Shown: positions 50,145-60,039 of the stretch, piece after piece
Layout: each line of letters starts with the position of its first letter
Numbering within the stretch: position 1 is the stretch's first letter
Assembly (NCBI RefSeq): GCF_947497695.1
Contig: NZ_CANMHM010000001.1
Coordinates: 372,001 to 436,000 of the forward strand
From: an uncultured Polaribacter sp.
GTDB lineage: Bacteria > Bacteroidota > Bacteroidia > Flavobacteriales > Flavobacteriaceae
Direction of reading: 5' to 3'
Length of the DNA stretch: 64,000 bases
The notes under the pieces: generated by a model
Databases searched by the model: none
What the model saw: only the letters and a program-made list of their open reading frames with translations
What the model was told of the DNA's origin: nothing
Made by a program: the position numbers and the translations under genes

Positions 50145-52142
50145 ATGGCTTTAGATTCAAAAGTACCTCAAGGTCCACTTAAAGACAAATGGACAGATTA
50201 TAAAAACAAAATTAATTTGGTAAATCCGGCAAACAAACGTCATATAGATGTTATTGTTGTAGGTACAGGTTTAGCAGGTGGTTCTGCTTCTGCAACTTTA
50301 GCAGAATTAGGCTACAATGTAAAAGCATTTGCTTACCAAGATTCTCCAAGAAGAGCACATTCAATTGCTGCACAAGGAGGAATTAATGCAGCAAAAAATT
50401 ATCAAGGAGATGGAGATTCTACCTACAGATTATTTTACGATACTGTAAAAGGTGGAGATTACAGATCTCGTGAAGCAAACGTATATCGTTTGGCAGAAGT
50501 TTCTGCAAACATTATAGATCAATGTGTGGCACAAGGTGTTCCTTTTGCACGTGATTATGGTGGTTTGCTAGACAACCGTTCTTTTGGTGGAGTTTTAGTT
50601 TCTAGAACTTTTTACGCTAAAGGGCAAACGGGTCAGCAATTATTATTAGGTGCATATTCTGCAATGAACAGACAAATTGCACGTGGAAAGATTGAAATGT
50701 TTAACAGACATGAAATGTTAGACGTTGTTGTTGTAGATGGAAAAGCAAGAGGAATTATTGCACGTAACTTAGTTACAGGAGAAATAGAAAGACACTCTGC
50801 ACACGCAGTTGTTATTGCTTCTGGTGGTTATGGAAATGTATATTTCTTATCTACCAATGCTATGGGTTCTAACGTAACTGCTGGTTGGAAAGTGCATAAA
50901 AAAGGAGCATATTTTGCAAACCCTTGTTATACGCAAATTCACCCAACATGTATTCCACGTTCTGGAGATTATCAGTCTAAATTAACTTTAATGTCTGAGT
51001 CTTTAAGAAACGATGGTAGAATTTGGGTACCTAAACATTTAAAAGATGTTGAAGCTATAAAAGCAGGAACTTTAAAGCCTACACAATTAAAGGAAGAAGA
51101 TAGAGATTATTATTTAGAAAGAAGATATCCTGCATTTGGTAACTTAGTACCACGTGATGTTGCTTCTAGAGCAGCCAAAGAACGTTGTGATGCTGGTTAT
51201 GGTGTAAATGCAACTGGTGAAGCTGTGTATTTAGATTTTGCTGCGTCTTTTGTACGTTATGGAACAGAACAAGCAAAAATTCAAGGAATTAACAATCCTT
51301 CTGATGCAAAAATAAAAGAACTAGGGCAAGAAATTGTTAGAGCAAAATATGGAAACTTGTTTCAGATGTACGAGAAAATCGTAGATGAAAATCCGTATGA
51401 AACGCCAATGATGATTTACCCTGCAGTACACTATACAATGGGTGGTGTTTGGGTAGATTATAATTTAATGACTACAATACCTGGTTGTTACGCAATTGGA
51501 GAAGCAAACTTCTCTGATCATGGAGCAAATAGATTAGGAGCATCAGCATTAATGCAAGGTTTAGCAGATGGTTATTTTGTATTGCCTTACACTATTGGAG
51601 ATTATTTATCTGATGATATTAGAACAGGAAAAATATCAACAGAAACTCCAGAATTTGAAGCTGCAGAAAAAGAAGTTAAAGAAAGAATTGACTTTTTTAT
51701 CAACAATAAAGGAACGCATTCAGTAGATTATTACCACAAAAAATTAGGAAAAATTATGTGGGATGAATGTGGAATGTCTAGAAATAAAGCAGGATTGGAA
51801 AAAGCGATTCAAGAAATTTCTGATCTTAGAAAAGATTTTTGGCAAAATGTAAACGTTCCTGGAACCGATACTGAATATAATGAGCAATTAGCAAAAGCAG
51901 GTAGAGTTGCAGATTTCTTAGAATTAGGAGAATTGTTTGCAAAAGACGCTTTAGTAAGAGAAGAATCTGCTGGTGGACACTTTAGAGAAGAACACCAAAC
52001 AGAAGATGGAGAAGCAAAAAGATTGAAAGAATTTCAATTTGTTTCTGCATGGGAATATAAAGGTGAACCTAAAGATGCTGTTTTGCATAAGGAGGCTTTA
52101 GAGTATGAGAATATAGAAGTTAAAGAACGTTCTTACAAGTAA
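50145..52142 (+). CDS. sdhA: Succinate dehydrogenase flavoprotein subunit
   Basis: 665 residues. FAD loop [22 protein letters not shown], the histidine for covalent FAD in [15 protein letters not shown], active-site [15 protein letters not shown], and [25 protein letters not shown]. Length and inserts match the fumarate reductase/succinate dehydrogenase type used by flavobacteria. Oxidises succinate to fumarate in the TCA cycle, on the cytosolic face of the membrane. A foreign-looking small gene separates it from sdhB. Confidence 0.97.
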   Translation: MALDSKVPQGPLKDKWTDYKNKINLVNPANKRHIDVIVVGTGLAGGSASATLAELGYNVKAFAYQDSPRRAHSIAAQGGINAAKNYQGDGDSTYRLFYDTVKGGDYRSREANVYRLAEVSANIIDQCVAQGVPFARDYGGLLDNRSFGGVLVSRTFYAKGQTGQQLLLGAYSAMNRQIARGKIEMFNRHEMLDVVVVDGKARGIIARNLVTGEIERHSAHAVVIASGGYGNVYFLSTNAMGSNVTAGWKVHKKGAYFANPCYTQIHPTCIPRSGDYQSKLTLMSESLRNDGRIWVPKHLKDVEAIKAGTLKPTQLKEEDRDYYLERRYPAFGNLVPRDVASRAAKERCDAGYGVNATGEAVYLDFAASFVRYGTEQAKIQGINNPSDAKIKELGQEIVRAKYGNLFQMYEKIVDENPYETPMMIYPAVHYTMGGVWVDYNLMTTIPGCYAIGEANFSDHGANRLGASALMQGLADGYFVLPYTIGDYLSDDIRTGKISTETPEFEAAEKEVKERIDFFINNKGTHSVDYYHKKLGKIMWDECGMSRNKAGLEKAIQEISDLRKDFWQNVNVPGTDTEYNEQLAKAGRVADFLELGELFAKDALVREESAGGHFREEHQTEDGEAKRLKEFQFVSAWEYKGEPKDAVLHKEALEYENIEVKERSYK

Positions 52143-52194
52143 TTGGTTATTAAGTTAATGTGTTATTAAAGTTATTTAGGAAAAATGTTATTTA

Positions 52195-52572
52195 ATGGGT
52201 AGTTTTAAATCTTTTGAAGAGTTGACTTGTTGGAAAGCAGCTAGAGAATTAAGATTGTTTGTGTCCAAATCAATAATACCAAATTTTCCTAAAGATGAAA
52301 GATATGCTTTAACAGACCAAATTAAAAGATGTTATCGTTCTGTAAGTAATAATATAGCAGAAGGGTATGGAAGGTTTCATTTTCAAGAAAACATTCAGTT
52401 TTGTAGAATAGCTAGAGGCTCTTTATTTGAAACTTTAGATCATGGAATTATAGCTTTTGATGAAAATTATATTTCTATTGAAATATTAGAAGAATTAAGA
52501 AAATTGCATAATAAAACACTTTTGATTTTAAACGGATACATTAAGTATTTGAAAAGTCAGAAATTAAAATAA
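52195..52572 (+). CDS. Four-helix-bundle protein (S23/rRNA intervening-sequence family)
   Basis: 125 residues. MGSFKSFEELTCWKAARELRLFV, then YALTDQIKRCYRSVSNNIAEGYGRFH, IQFCRIARGSLFETLDHGIIAF and a final lysine-rich helix: the family signature (DQI-x-R-x-x-x-S-V-x-x-N-I-A-E-G-x-G-R) is complete. Such proteins were first seen inside 23S rRNA intervening sequences but are widespread as single genes in Bacteroidota; function unknown. Here the gene is set between sdhA and sdhB, 52 bp and 65 bp away, on the same strand. Confidence 0.92.
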   Translation: MGSFKSFEELTCWKAARELRLFVSKSIIPNFPKDERYALTDQIKRCYRSVSNNIAEGYGRFHFQENIQFCRIARGSLFETLDHGIIAFDENYISIEILEELRKLHNKTLLILNGYIKYLKSQKLK

Positions 52573-52637
52573 AAAGTTAGTGTTGTTTGGTTTTACCAAA
52601 ATAACTAAATAACTAATAACAAAATAACACATAAACT

Positions 52638-53378
52638 ATGAATCTTACATTAAAAATTTGGAGACAGAAAGACGCTAATTCTGAAGGTCAAATGGTCGAT
52701 TATCAAATATCAGACGTTTCAGATCACATGTCTTTCTTAGAAATGATGGATGTTCTAAATGAACAAATCATTAATAAAGGAGAACAACCTGTTGCATTTG
52801 ATCATGATTGTAGAGAAGGAATATGTGGTATGTGTTCTATGTATATTAATGGAGAAGCACATGGCCCAGACAGAGGTGTAACAACTTGTCAATTACACAT
52901 GAGAATGTTTAATGATGGAGATACCATTACTATAGAGCCTTGGAAAGCAGCTGCTTTTCCTGTAGTAAAAGATTTAGTAGTAGACAGATCTGCTTTTGAT
53001 AGAATACAACATGCAGGAGGTTATATTTCTGTAAATACATCTGGTAATACCCAAGATGCAAATTCAATTCCAATTCCTAAACAAGATGCAGATACAGCAA
53101 TGGACGCAGCAACTTGTATTGGTTGTGGTGCTTGTGTTGCTACTTGTAAAAACTCATCTGCAATGTTATTTGTTGGTGCAAAAGTATCTCAGTATGCTTT
53201 ATTACCTCAAGGACAAGTAGAAGCTGCAGATCGTGTTAAAAACATGGTTGCTCAAATGGATTTAGAAGGGTTTGGAAATTGTACAAATACAGGTGCTTGT
53301 GAAGTTGAATGCCCTAAAGGAATTTCTTTAGACAACATTGCTCGTATGAATAGAGAATTGATGAAAGCTTCTATTTAA
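52638..53378 (+). CDS. sdhB: Succinate dehydrogenase iron-sulfur subunit
   Basis: 246 residues. [2Fe-2S] ligands in [18 protein letters not shown] and TTCQLHM; [4Fe-4S] ligands [11 protein letters not shown]; [3Fe-4S] region [16 protein letters not shown]. It passes electrons from SdhA to the cytochrome b subunit. Third true subunit gene of the operon; no SdhD is expected with the one-piece anchor. Ends before a strong terminator. Confidence 0.97.
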   Translation: MNLTLKIWRQKDANSEGQMVDYQISDVSDHMSFLEMMDVLNEQIINKGEQPVAFDHDCREGICGMCSMYINGEAHGPDRGVTTCQLHMRMFNDGDTITIEPWKAAAFPVVKDLVVDRSAFDRIQHAGGYISVNTSGNTQDANSIPIPKQDADTAMDAATCIGCGACVATCKNSSAMLFVGAKVSQYALLPQGQVEAADRVKNMVAQMDLEGFGNCTNTGACEVECPKGISLDNIARMNRELMKASI

Positions 53379-53482
53379 TAAGTAATTACAAATAGTAGCG
53401 TAATAATTTATTAGCTAAAAGTGCTAAATAATATTACTTGTTACAAGTAAGAAATATTAAATTTTTACTCATAATAAAATAA

Positions 53483-53517
53483 AAAACCCAAAACAAACTT
53501 CGTTTTGGGTTTTTACT
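53483..53517 (+). terminator. Terminator of the sdh operon
   Basis: 12-bp stem AAAACCCAAAAC / GTTTTGGGTTTT with a 7-nt loop, ending in T-rich sequence, 104 bp after sdhB. The rest of the 374-bp gap (53379-53752) shows no gene or other feature I recognise. Confidence 0.88.
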
Positions 53518-53752
53518 TTATATTTAAATATAAATATTTGAAGCTAAACTCCCTCATAAAAATTAACGTTACTTGAAAGTGACAAGTAAAATCTTTTTGT
53601 AAGCTAGTAATTTTTTTACTCACAACATTTTCTTTTAGTAGAAGGAAGATTTCACAATCGATTATACAAAAGTTTATGCAAGCTAATTGTAATTGTTAGA
53701 CTTCTTTTTTCAATCGAAGTAAAAAGTTGTCATTTTAACAGAAGCAACTTAA

Positions 53753-54388
53753 TTATTTCCTCCCAAAATCCGCAGGAATTTCTCCCCAAACTTTGGTTTC
53801 CCATTTTAAAATTGGATTTTTATAAGTATTTTCTTTCAGCCATTTTTCTGCTCTTTTTATCAACTCTAATAAATCTTTGTTCGAAGCATCAAAATGCATA
53901 TTGGTTTTACATCTTTTCTGTTTAACCCAACTTATGGCAATTTTAGAATCAGAATAAATAGGTATATTTTCTTTGTTTTTACTTTTTAAAAGAGCAATGC
54001 CATGCACTAAAGCTAAAAATTCGCCAATATTGTTAGTCCCTTTAGCAAATGGACCTTTTATAAAAAGTTGTTGTTTATTATGCGTTAAAACACCTCTGTA
54101 TTCCATTTTTCCAGGATTTCCAGAACAAGCAGCATCCACAGAAATACTTTCTAAATTAGGTCTGCCTATTTTTTCTTTTTGTTCAGATGATAACATAGGT
54201 TTTTTTGTGTTTTTACCAACATAATCATCATATTTTCCTTTGGATGCAATTTCAGCTTCCTCTAAATTGGCAAAAGATTTGTACTGTGCTCCTTCAAAAC
54301 CATCAATTTGTCTTTTACACACTTTCCAAGAAGTAAATACCCCTTTTTTATGTCCTTTCCAAACTACGTAAAACTTTTTTTTACTCAT
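53753..54388 (-). CDS. Ribonuclease HI with N-terminal viroplasmin domain
   Basis: 211 residues. The first ~45 (KFYVVWKGHKKGVFTSWKVCKRQIDGFEGAQYKSF) are the caulimovirus viroplasmin/RNase H N-terminal domain, which binds RNA-DNA hybrids. The rest is RNase H: ISVDAACSGNPG (first Asp), NNIGEFLALVHGIALL (Glu), IPIYSDSKIAISWVK (Asp) and a last Asp near PADFG. Cuts RNA in hybrids. The gene starts within the end of purN (8-bp overlap), so the two are one transcript. Confidence 0.93.
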   Translation of the reverse strand: MSKKKFYVVWKGHKKGVFTSWKVCKRQIDGFEGAQYKSFANLEEAEIASKGKYDDYVGKNTKKPMLSSEQKEKIGRPNLESISVDAACSGNPGKMEYRGVLTHNKQQLFIKGPFAKGTNNIGEFLALVHGIALLKSKNKENIPIYSDSKIAISWVKQKRCKTNMHFDASNKDLLELIKRAEKWLKENTYKNPILKWETKVWGEIPADFGRK

Positions 54389-54953
54389 TTATTTCTAAAA
54401 TTATATCTTCAATAATTCTAGGAAAGTAACGTTGTTCTAAAATGTGAATTTTTTCAGCAATTTTTTCAGGTGAATCTTCTGCTAAAAGAGCTGTTTTTGC
54501 CTGAAAAATGATAGCACCTTCATCATAATTAGCATTAACATAGTGAATTGTAATACCAGTTTCTGTTTCTTTATTTTCCTTTACAGCTTTATGTACATGC
54601 ATTCCATACATTCCTTTTCCACCATATTTTGGCAATAATGCAGGATGAATATTAATGATTTTATTAGGAAATGCATCAATAATTTTGGGTGGAATTTTCC
54701 ATAAAAAACCTGCTAAAACAATATAATCAGCCTCTTTTTTTAAGGTATTTAATATTTCATCCGAAATAAAAAAAGCTTCTTTATTGAAGTGTAAACAATT
54801 GACATTTAGATTGTTGCACCTTTCAAATACTTTGGCATGTTCATTGTTACAAAACACACTAGTAACCTTAGCGGTTTTAGTATGATTAAAAAACTTAATA
54901 ATGTTTTCTGCGTTCGTTCCAGAACCAGATGCAAAAATAACAATACGCTTCAT
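54381..54953 (-). CDS. purN: Phosphoribosylglycinamide formyltransferase
   Basis: 190 residues. FASGSGTNAENIIKFF at the start, then INIHPALLPKYGGKGMYG with the catalytic N-x-H, and NANYDEGAII with the catalytic Asp. Uses 10-formyltetrahydrofolate to formylate GAR in purine synthesis. Cytosolic. Divergent from acpP (the usual flavobacterial layout), with rnhA-like gene downstream and overlapping. Confidence 0.95.
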   Translation of the reverse strand: MKRIVIFASGSGTNAENIIKFFNHTKTAKVTSVFCNNEHAKVFERCNNLNVNCLHFNKEAFFISDEILNTLKKEADYIVLAGFLWKIPPKIIDAFPNKIINIHPALLPKYGGKGMYGMHVHKAVKENKETETGITIHYVNANYDEGAIIFQAKTALLAEDSPEKIAEKIHILEQRYFPRIIEDIILEINE

Positions 54954-55085
54954 AACTTACATTCTAAGCTACAAAAAAAAGAATAAATATTAACAAATTG
55001 ATTAATTTAAGTAAAGATTAAAAAAAATTATTTACTTTTAAGAATCATTTTTGGGACAAATATTAGTTTTAATTGCTAAGATTTG

Positions 55086-55093
55086 TATTTTTG
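55086..55093 (+). promoter_or_regulatory. Putative -7 promoter box (TATTTTTG) of acpP
   Basis: TATTTTTG fits TAnnTTTG, 32 bp before the acpP ATG. No convincing -33 element at the expected distance. Confidence 0.5.
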
Positions 55094-55125
55094 CCCCGAT
55101 TAAAATTTTAAAAACAAACAAAATT

Positions 55126-55362
55126 ATGTCAGACATTGCATCAAGAGTAAAAGCTATTATCGTAGACAAATTAGGAGTAGACGATAATGAAGTAACAACA
55201 GAAGCTAGCTTCACAAACGATTTAGGAGCAGATTCTTTGGATACTGTTGAATTAATTATGGAATTCGAAAAAGAATTCGATATTCAAATTCCAGACGATC
55301 AAGCTGAAAACATCGGTACAGTTGGTCAAGCAGTAAGCTATATTGAAGAAGCTAAAAAGTAA
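55126..55362 (+). CDS. acpP: Acyl carrier protein
   Basis: 78 residues from ATG at 55126; a TTG-initiated frame 25 codons longer is rejected because it would cover the promoter box. [20 protein letters not shown] holds the phosphopantetheine Ser in DSL. Carries acyl chains in fatty acid synthesis. It precedes fabF by 6 bp, forming the acpP-fabF-rnc operon common in bacteria. Distinct from the cluster carrier protein at 44004. Confidence 0.97.
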   Translation: MSDIASRVKAIIVDKLGVDDNEVTTEASFTNDLGADSLDTVELIMEFEKEFDIQIPDDQAENIGTVGQAVSYIEEAKK

Positions 55363-55368
55363 ATTTAT

Positions 55369-56622
55369 ATGCAGTTAAAACGAGTTGTAGTCACTGGACT
55401 TGGCGCATTAACGCCAATTGGTAATAATATTGAAGAATATTGGGAAGCATTAGTTAACGGAGTTAGTGGTGCAGCACCTATTACACGTTTTGATGCTGCC
55501 AAGTTCAAAACTCGTTTTGCATGTGAATTAAAAAACTTTAACGTAAACGACTTTATTAATAGAAAGGACGCACGTAAAATGGATCCATTTACGCAATATG
55601 CAATGGTAGCTTCAGATGAAGCAATTGCAGATGCAAAAATAGATTTAGAAGTAATTAACAAATTTCGCGTTGGCGTAATTTGGGGAGCAGGAATAGGAGG
55701 TTTAGAAACTTTTCAAAACGAAGCTATTAATTTTGGTGCTGGAGATGGTACTCCAAGATTTAATCCTTTCTTTATCCCAAAAATGATTGCAGATATTGCA
55801 CCTGGTAATATTTCCATTAAAAATGGATTTATGGGACCAAATTATACTACAGTTTCTGCATGTGCATCCTCTGCAAATGCAATGATAGATGCTTTAAATT
55901 ATATTCGTTTAGGTACTTGTGATGTAATAATAACTGGAGGTTCTGAATCTGCAGTTGTAATTTCAGGTATAGGAGGTTTTAACGCCTTACAAGCTTTATC
56001 TACAAAAAATGAAAGCCCAGAAACAGCCTCAAGACCTTTTGATGCAGAACGTGATGGTTTTGTCTTAGGAGAAGGAGCAGGAGCTATTGTTTTAGAAGAA
56101 TACGAACATGCAAAAGCCAGAGGAGCAAAAATTTATGCAGAGGTTATTGGAGGAGGAATGTCTTCTGATGCTTATCATATAACAGCTCCACATCCAGAAG
56201 GAATTGGTGTAGTTGCTGTAATGGAAAATTGTTTAGAAAATTCTGGCATTAAACCAGAAGATGTAGACCATATCAACACTCATGGTACTTCTACTCCTTT
56301 AGGAGATGTTGCAGAATTAAAAGCAATTTCACAAGTTTTTGGTGATCATGCCAAAAATATTAATATCAACTCTACAAAATCTATGACAGGTCATTTGTTG
56401 GGTGCTGCAGGAGCTATAGAATCTATCGCTTCAATTTTAGCTATGAAACATGGTATTGTGCCACCAACTATTAACCATGAAAATATAGATGAAAATATAA
56501 ATCCAGAATTAAACTTAACATTAAATAAAGCTCAAAAACGCGACATTAAAGTGGCTATGAGTAATACGTTTGGTTTTGGTGGTCATAATGCTTGTGTAGC
56601 ATTTAGAAAGCTAGAAGAATAA
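55369..56622 (+). CDS. fabF: 3-oxoacyl-[acyl-carrier-protein] synthase 2
   Basis: 417 residues. Cys in VSACASSANAM, His in NTHGTSTPLGD, His in SMTGHLLGAAGAIE: the complete C-H-H triad with standard spacing. VVTGLGALTPIGNN at the start and FGFGGHNACVAF at the end are typical. Elongates acyl-ACP in fatty acid synthesis. Six base pairs after acpP and six before rnc. Confidence 0.96.
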   Translation: MQLKRVVVTGLGALTPIGNNIEEYWEALVNGVSGAAPITRFDAAKFKTRFACELKNFNVNDFINRKDARKMDPFTQYAMVASDEAIADAKIDLEVINKFRVGVIWGAGIGGLETFQNEAINFGAGDGTPRFNPFFIPKMIADIAPGNISIKNGFMGPNYTTVSACASSANAMIDALNYIRLGTCDVIITGGSESAVVISGIGGFNALQALSTKNESPETASRPFDAERDGFVLGEGAGAIVLEEYEHAKARGAKIYAEVIGGGMSSDAYHITAPHPEGIGVVAVMENCLENSGIKPEDVDHINTHGTSTPLGDVAELKAISQVFGDHAKNININSTKSMTGHLLGAAGAIESIASILAMKHGIVPPTINHENIDENINPELNLTLNKAQKRDIKVAMSNTFGFGGHNACVAFRKLEE

Positions 56623-56628
56623 TTTTTT

Positions 56629-57366
56629 ATGAGTTTTATTCGTAACATAGTAAAACCTCTCAATAAAGAGGATGTACAATTGTATATCGAACTAAAAAAA
56701 ATTCTTAAATTCTCTCCAAAAAAGTTAAATAAATACAAAAAAGCATTTACACACAGATCTCTGCAAATTACAGACAAAAAAGGGATTCCTATCAATTATG
56801 AGCGTTTAGAATTTTTAGGCGATTCTATATTAGGTTCAATAATTGCTTCTTACCTATACAAAAAAGTACCTACAGGTAGTGAAGGGTATCTTACACAAAT
56901 GAGATCTAAGATTGTTAGTAGAGAACATCTAAATGAATTGGGTAAAGATTTTAATTTAATCCGTTTTGTAAAAAGTAATGTAGACCAAGCTAACGTAAGT
57001 GATAATATTCATGGTAATATTTTTGAAGCCTTAGTAGGAGCTATTTATTTAGATAAAGGCTATAATACTTGTCAAAAATTTATCTATAAAAATGTAATTA
57101 TACCTTATGTTGATATTGAAAAACTAGAAGGTAAAATAACAAGTTATAAAGGACTTATTATAGAATGGTGCCAAAAAGAAAAGAAAAAATACATTTTTGA
57201 TACTTATGAAGATACTGGAAATGAAACCATTAAACATTTTAGTGTTAAAATAAGTATAGATGGGCAGCAAATTGCAAAAGGAAGAGCTACTTCAAAGAAA
57301 AAAGCAGAAGAACAAGCTGCAAAACGTGTGTTTTTTACTTTCCAAAAAGAAATAAATTTAAACTAA
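56629..57366 (+). CDS. rnc: Ribonuclease III
   Basis: 245 residues. Catalytic signature NYERLEFLGDSILGSIIASYL; second acidic pair in NIFEALVGAIYLDKGY; C-terminal double-stranded-RNA-binding domain SYKGLIIEWCQKEKKKY...ATSKKKAEEQAAKRVFF. Processes rRNA precursors and regulatory duplexes. Last gene of acpP-fabF-rnc; a short gap precedes the next operon. Confidence 0.95.
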   Translation: MSFIRNIVKPLNKEDVQLYIELKKILKFSPKKLNKYKKAFTHRSLQITDKKGIPINYERLEFLGDSILGSIIASYLYKKVPTGSEGYLTQMRSKIVSREHLNELGKDFNLIRFVKSNVDQANVSDNIHGNIFEALVGAIYLDKGYNTCQKFIYKNVIIPYVDIEKLEGKITSYKGLIIEWCQKEKKKYIFDTYEDTGNETIKHFSVKISIDGQQIAKGRATSKKKAEEQAAKRVFFTFQKEINLN

Positions 57367-57457
57367 TTCACGATAACGTTTTCGTTAAATTAACACTAAA
57401 ACTCATAAACAATTAGTAATTTAGCTAACTCATAAAAACTTTTATTAGTTATAATTT

Positions 57458-57928
57458 ATGCAGGTACACGCTTTAGAAATGGACGATTTTTCCAAAGAAG
57501 AATATTCTTTAATAGGAATCCATTCTACATTAGAAGATTATAAACTTGCCTACTTATTAAATAAAAATCTTAACACAAGGTTTTGTAAAACAAAAGAAGA
57601 TTTAGAATTTATAATAGAAAAAAAGAACGCTTCTTTTTCTGTTTATAATTATGAGAATTTAGAATATCATATTGATTGGTTGTTAATTGCAAATAGTTAT
57701 AGAGAAGAAAATCAAACAGTATCTAATCAATTATTACTAACATCAGAAACAAAAACACACCTAATTCCAGAAAAGAAAAAGGTTGATTTCTTTATAAAAA
57801 TTTATGGAGAATTTGAAAATGAGTTTGTTTTAAAAACAATAAATAAAATTAAAAGTATTGATAATGTCATAACAGCATATTCAATAGATAAAAACACACT
57901 AAAGTCAAAAGACTTTTTAATATTTTAA
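57458..57928 (+). CDS. IPExxxVDY family protein
   Basis: 156 residues. The namesake region reads LIPEKKKVDFFIKIYGEF. Otherwise acidic N-terminus (HALEMDDFSKEEYSLIGIHSTLEDYKLAYLLNKNL) and a beta-alpha C-terminus. A protein of Bacteroidota nearly always found immediately upstream of pyruvate kinase, as here (2 bp gap). Its function is unknown; close coupling suggests a link to central carbon metabolism. Confidence 0.9.
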   Translation: MQVHALEMDDFSKEEYSLIGIHSTLEDYKLAYLLNKNLNTRFCKTKEDLEFIIEKKNASFSVYNYENLEYHIDWLLIANSYREENQTVSNQLLLTSETKTHLIPEKKKVDFFIKIYGEFENEFVLKTINKIKSIDNVITAYSIDKNTLKSKDFLIF

Positions 57929-57930
57929 AT

Positions 57931-59358
57931 ATGGGAGAATACAAAAAAACCAAAATAGTTGCAACTTTAGGTCCTGCTACAGATAGTAAAGAAAAGTTAA
58001 CAGAATTAGCCAGAGAAGGTGTTAATGTATTTAGAATTAACTTTTCTCATGCAGATTATGAAAACGTTAAAAAAACTGTAAAAACCATTAGAGAAATTAA
58101 TGAAGAGCAAGGGTATAACGTTGCTATTTTAGCAGATTTACAAGGGCCAAAATTACGTGTTGGTGTTATGGAAGATAATGTTATTTTAAATGACGGAGAC
58201 TTATTTACATTTACAACAGAAAAATGTATTGGAAATAAGGAAAGAGCATTTATGACTTATCAACGCTTTCCTAAAGATGTAAAAGTTGGCGAAAACATTA
58301 TGGTTGATGATGGTAAATTGCTTTTTGAAGTTGTTTCTACAGATAAAGACAAAGCTGTAGTTGTAAAAACAATTGTTGGTGGTCCTCTAAATTCTAAAAA
58401 AGGAGTAAACTTACCTAATACAGCTATTTCTTTACCTGCTTTAACAGAAAAAGACAAAGAAGATGCTGTTTTTGCATTGGGATTAAATGTAGATTGGATG
58501 GCACTTTCTTTTGTAAGAACTCCTGAAGATTTAAGAATGCTACGTGATTTAATTGATAAACATTCAGAGTATAGAGTACCTGTAATAGCTAAAATAGAAA
58601 AACCAGAAGCTGTTGCAAATATAGATGCTTTAATACCTTATTGTGATGGATTAATGGTTGCTCGTGGAGATTTAGGAGTAGAAATTCCTATGCAAGATGT
58701 TCCCTTAATTCAGAAAAAATTAGTGAGACGTGCTAAGAGAGCAAGAATTCCTGTAATTATTGCAACTCAAATGATGGAAACAATGATTGAAAATTCTGTA
58801 CCAACAAGAGCAGAAGTAAATGATGTTGCAAATTCTATTATGGATGGTGCAGATGCTGTAATGCTTTCAGGAGAAACTTCTGTAGGTAAACACCCTGTTA
58901 GAGTAATTCAAAAAATGGCAGAAATTATCAAAGCCGTAGAAAACTCTAGAATGATTAAAGTACCACATGAAGCACCACATATTAGAACGAATAGATTTAT
59001 AACAAAATCTGTTTGTCATCACGCAGCATTAATGGCAAATAACATAGATGCAGCAGCTATTTCTACACTTACTAGAAGTGGTTATACTGCTTTTCAAATA
59101 TCTGCTTGGAGGCCACAAGCCAAAATATTAGTGTTTTCTTCAGAAAGAAGAATTTTAGGAAAACTAAATTTACTTTGGGGTGTAAAAGCATTTTATTATG
59201 ATGCAAACTTAACTACAGATGAAACAGTTGTTGATATTAATAAAATATCTAAAGAAAAAGGATACGTTAAAGAAGGTGATTTAATGATTAACCTAACCTC
59301 TATGCCTGCAGAAGCTCAAGGAATGGTTAATACTTTAAGAGTTTCTGAAATAGAATAA
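57931..59358 (+). CDS. pyk: Pyruvate kinase
   Basis: 475 residues. KIVATLGPATDS, NVFRINFSHADYE, ADLQGPKLRVG, the substrate loop IAKIEKPEAVANIDALIPYCDGLMVARGDLGVEIP, IATQMMETMIENSVPTRAEVNDVANSIMDGADAVMLSGETSVGKHP in order, followed by the allosteric C-domain. Converts phosphoenolpyruvate and ADP to pyruvate and ATP. Followed by a clear terminator. Confidence 0.97.
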   Translation: MGEYKKTKIVATLGPATDSKEKLTELAREGVNVFRINFSHADYENVKKTVKTIREINEEQGYNVAILADLQGPKLRVGVMEDNVILNDGDLFTFTTEKCIGNKERAFMTYQRFPKDVKVGENIMVDDGKLLFEVVSTDKDKAVVVKTIVGGPLNSKKGVNLPNTAISLPALTEKDKEDAVFALGLNVDWMALSFVRTPEDLRMLRDLIDKHSEYRVPVIAKIEKPEAVANIDALIPYCDGLMVARGDLGVEIPMQDVPLIQKKLVRRAKRARIPVIIATQMMETMIENSVPTRAEVNDVANSIMDGADAVMLSGETSVGKHPVRVIQKMAEIIKAVENSRMIKVPHEAPHIRTNRFITKSVCHHAALMANNIDAAAISTLTRSGYTAFQISAWRPQAKILVFSSERRILGKLNLLWGVKAFYYDANLTTDETVVDINKISKEKGYVKEGDLMINLTSMPAEAQGMVNTLRVSEIE

Positions 59359-59379
59359 AACTATTTTTTTATATAATAC

Positions 59380-59413
59380 AAAAGCATCTTGAGAAATCAG
59401 GATGCTTTTTTTA
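59380..59413 (+). terminator. Terminator of the pyk operon
   Basis: AAAAGCATC (59380-59388) and GATGCTTTT (59401-59409) with a 12-nt loop and TTTT after it, 21 bp after the pyk stop. Confidence 0.85.
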
Positions 59414-59529
59414 TGCATCAATTTTTATTTGTTAAAAACTACTTTTCCTAATTTGAAAAAAAAACTTGCTGTTAAGTTTGTGTAAAACAGAAAAATCGTT
59501 AAATTTAAAGATAACTAAAAATAAAAATT

Positions 59530-60000
59530 ATGGCCATTAAAAGCTTCCAAGGAAAAAGAGACGCAAGTCAGGGAAAAGAAGATGCACAAATTTTAGTGTC
59601 TGATTATATGACTAAAAAATTAATTACTTTTAAAGCAGAAGATTCTTTACACCATGTAATTAATCAATTAATTACCAATAAAATTTCTGGTGCACCTGTT
59701 GTAAATGATAAAAATGAATTGATCGGAATTATTTCTGAAACAGACTGTATCAAACATATTTCTGAAAGTAAATATTACAATATGCCTACAGATATTAATA
59801 ATACAGTAGGTAATAATATGGTAACTGCTGTTGACACTATTGATAAAGATATGAATATTTTTGATGCTGCATTTAAGTTTATTACTACGCACAGAAGAAG
59901 GTTTCCTGTTGTAGAAAACGGTAAATTAATTGGCCAATTAAGCCAGAAAGATGTTTTAAAAGCTGCAATTACCGTAAAAGGAAATACCTGGAATGGGTAA
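59530..60000 (+). CDS. CBS-domain pair protein
   Basis: 156 residues. Two CBS domains: VSDYMTKKLITFKAEDSLHHVINQLITNKISGAPVVNDKNELIGIISETDCIKHI, and VGNNMVTAVDTIDKDMNIFDAAFKFITTHRRRFPVVENGKLIGQLSQKDVLKA, both cited by their landmarks. Such stand-alone pairs bind adenine nucleotides and act as energy sensors. The substrate pocket residues cannot be assigned to ATP or AMP from sequence. Monocistronic, with a promoter region of ~115 bp after the pyk terminator. Confidence 0.9.
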   Translation: MAIKSFQGKRDASQGKEDAQILVSDYMTKKLITFKAEDSLHHVINQLITNKISGAPVVNDKNELIGIISETDCIKHISESKYYNMPTDINNTVGNNMVTAVDTIDKDMNIFDAAFKFITTHRRRFPVVENGKLIGQLSQKDVLKAAITVKGNTWNG

Positions 60001-60003
60001 CTT

Positions 60004-60039
60004 ATTTACAACAAAGGAATATATTCCTTTGTTGTAAAT
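60004..60039. terminator. Bidirectional terminator: 36-bp perfect palindrome
   Basis: From 60004 (ATTTACAACAAAGGAATA) to 60039 (its exact reverse complement), filling nearly the whole gap between the two convergent genes, which end at 60000 and 60040. Ends are AT-rich, so it serves as terminator on both strands. Confidence 0.8.

Noticed and set aside
55051..55125. N-terminal extension of acyl carrier protein
   Set aside because: It covers the -7 box and is foreign to the family; the ATG at 55126 is standard.
60004..60039. Replication origin or phage attachment site
   Set aside because: A palindrome between convergent genes with no DnaA boxes, integrase or tRNA; terminator is the simpler reading.
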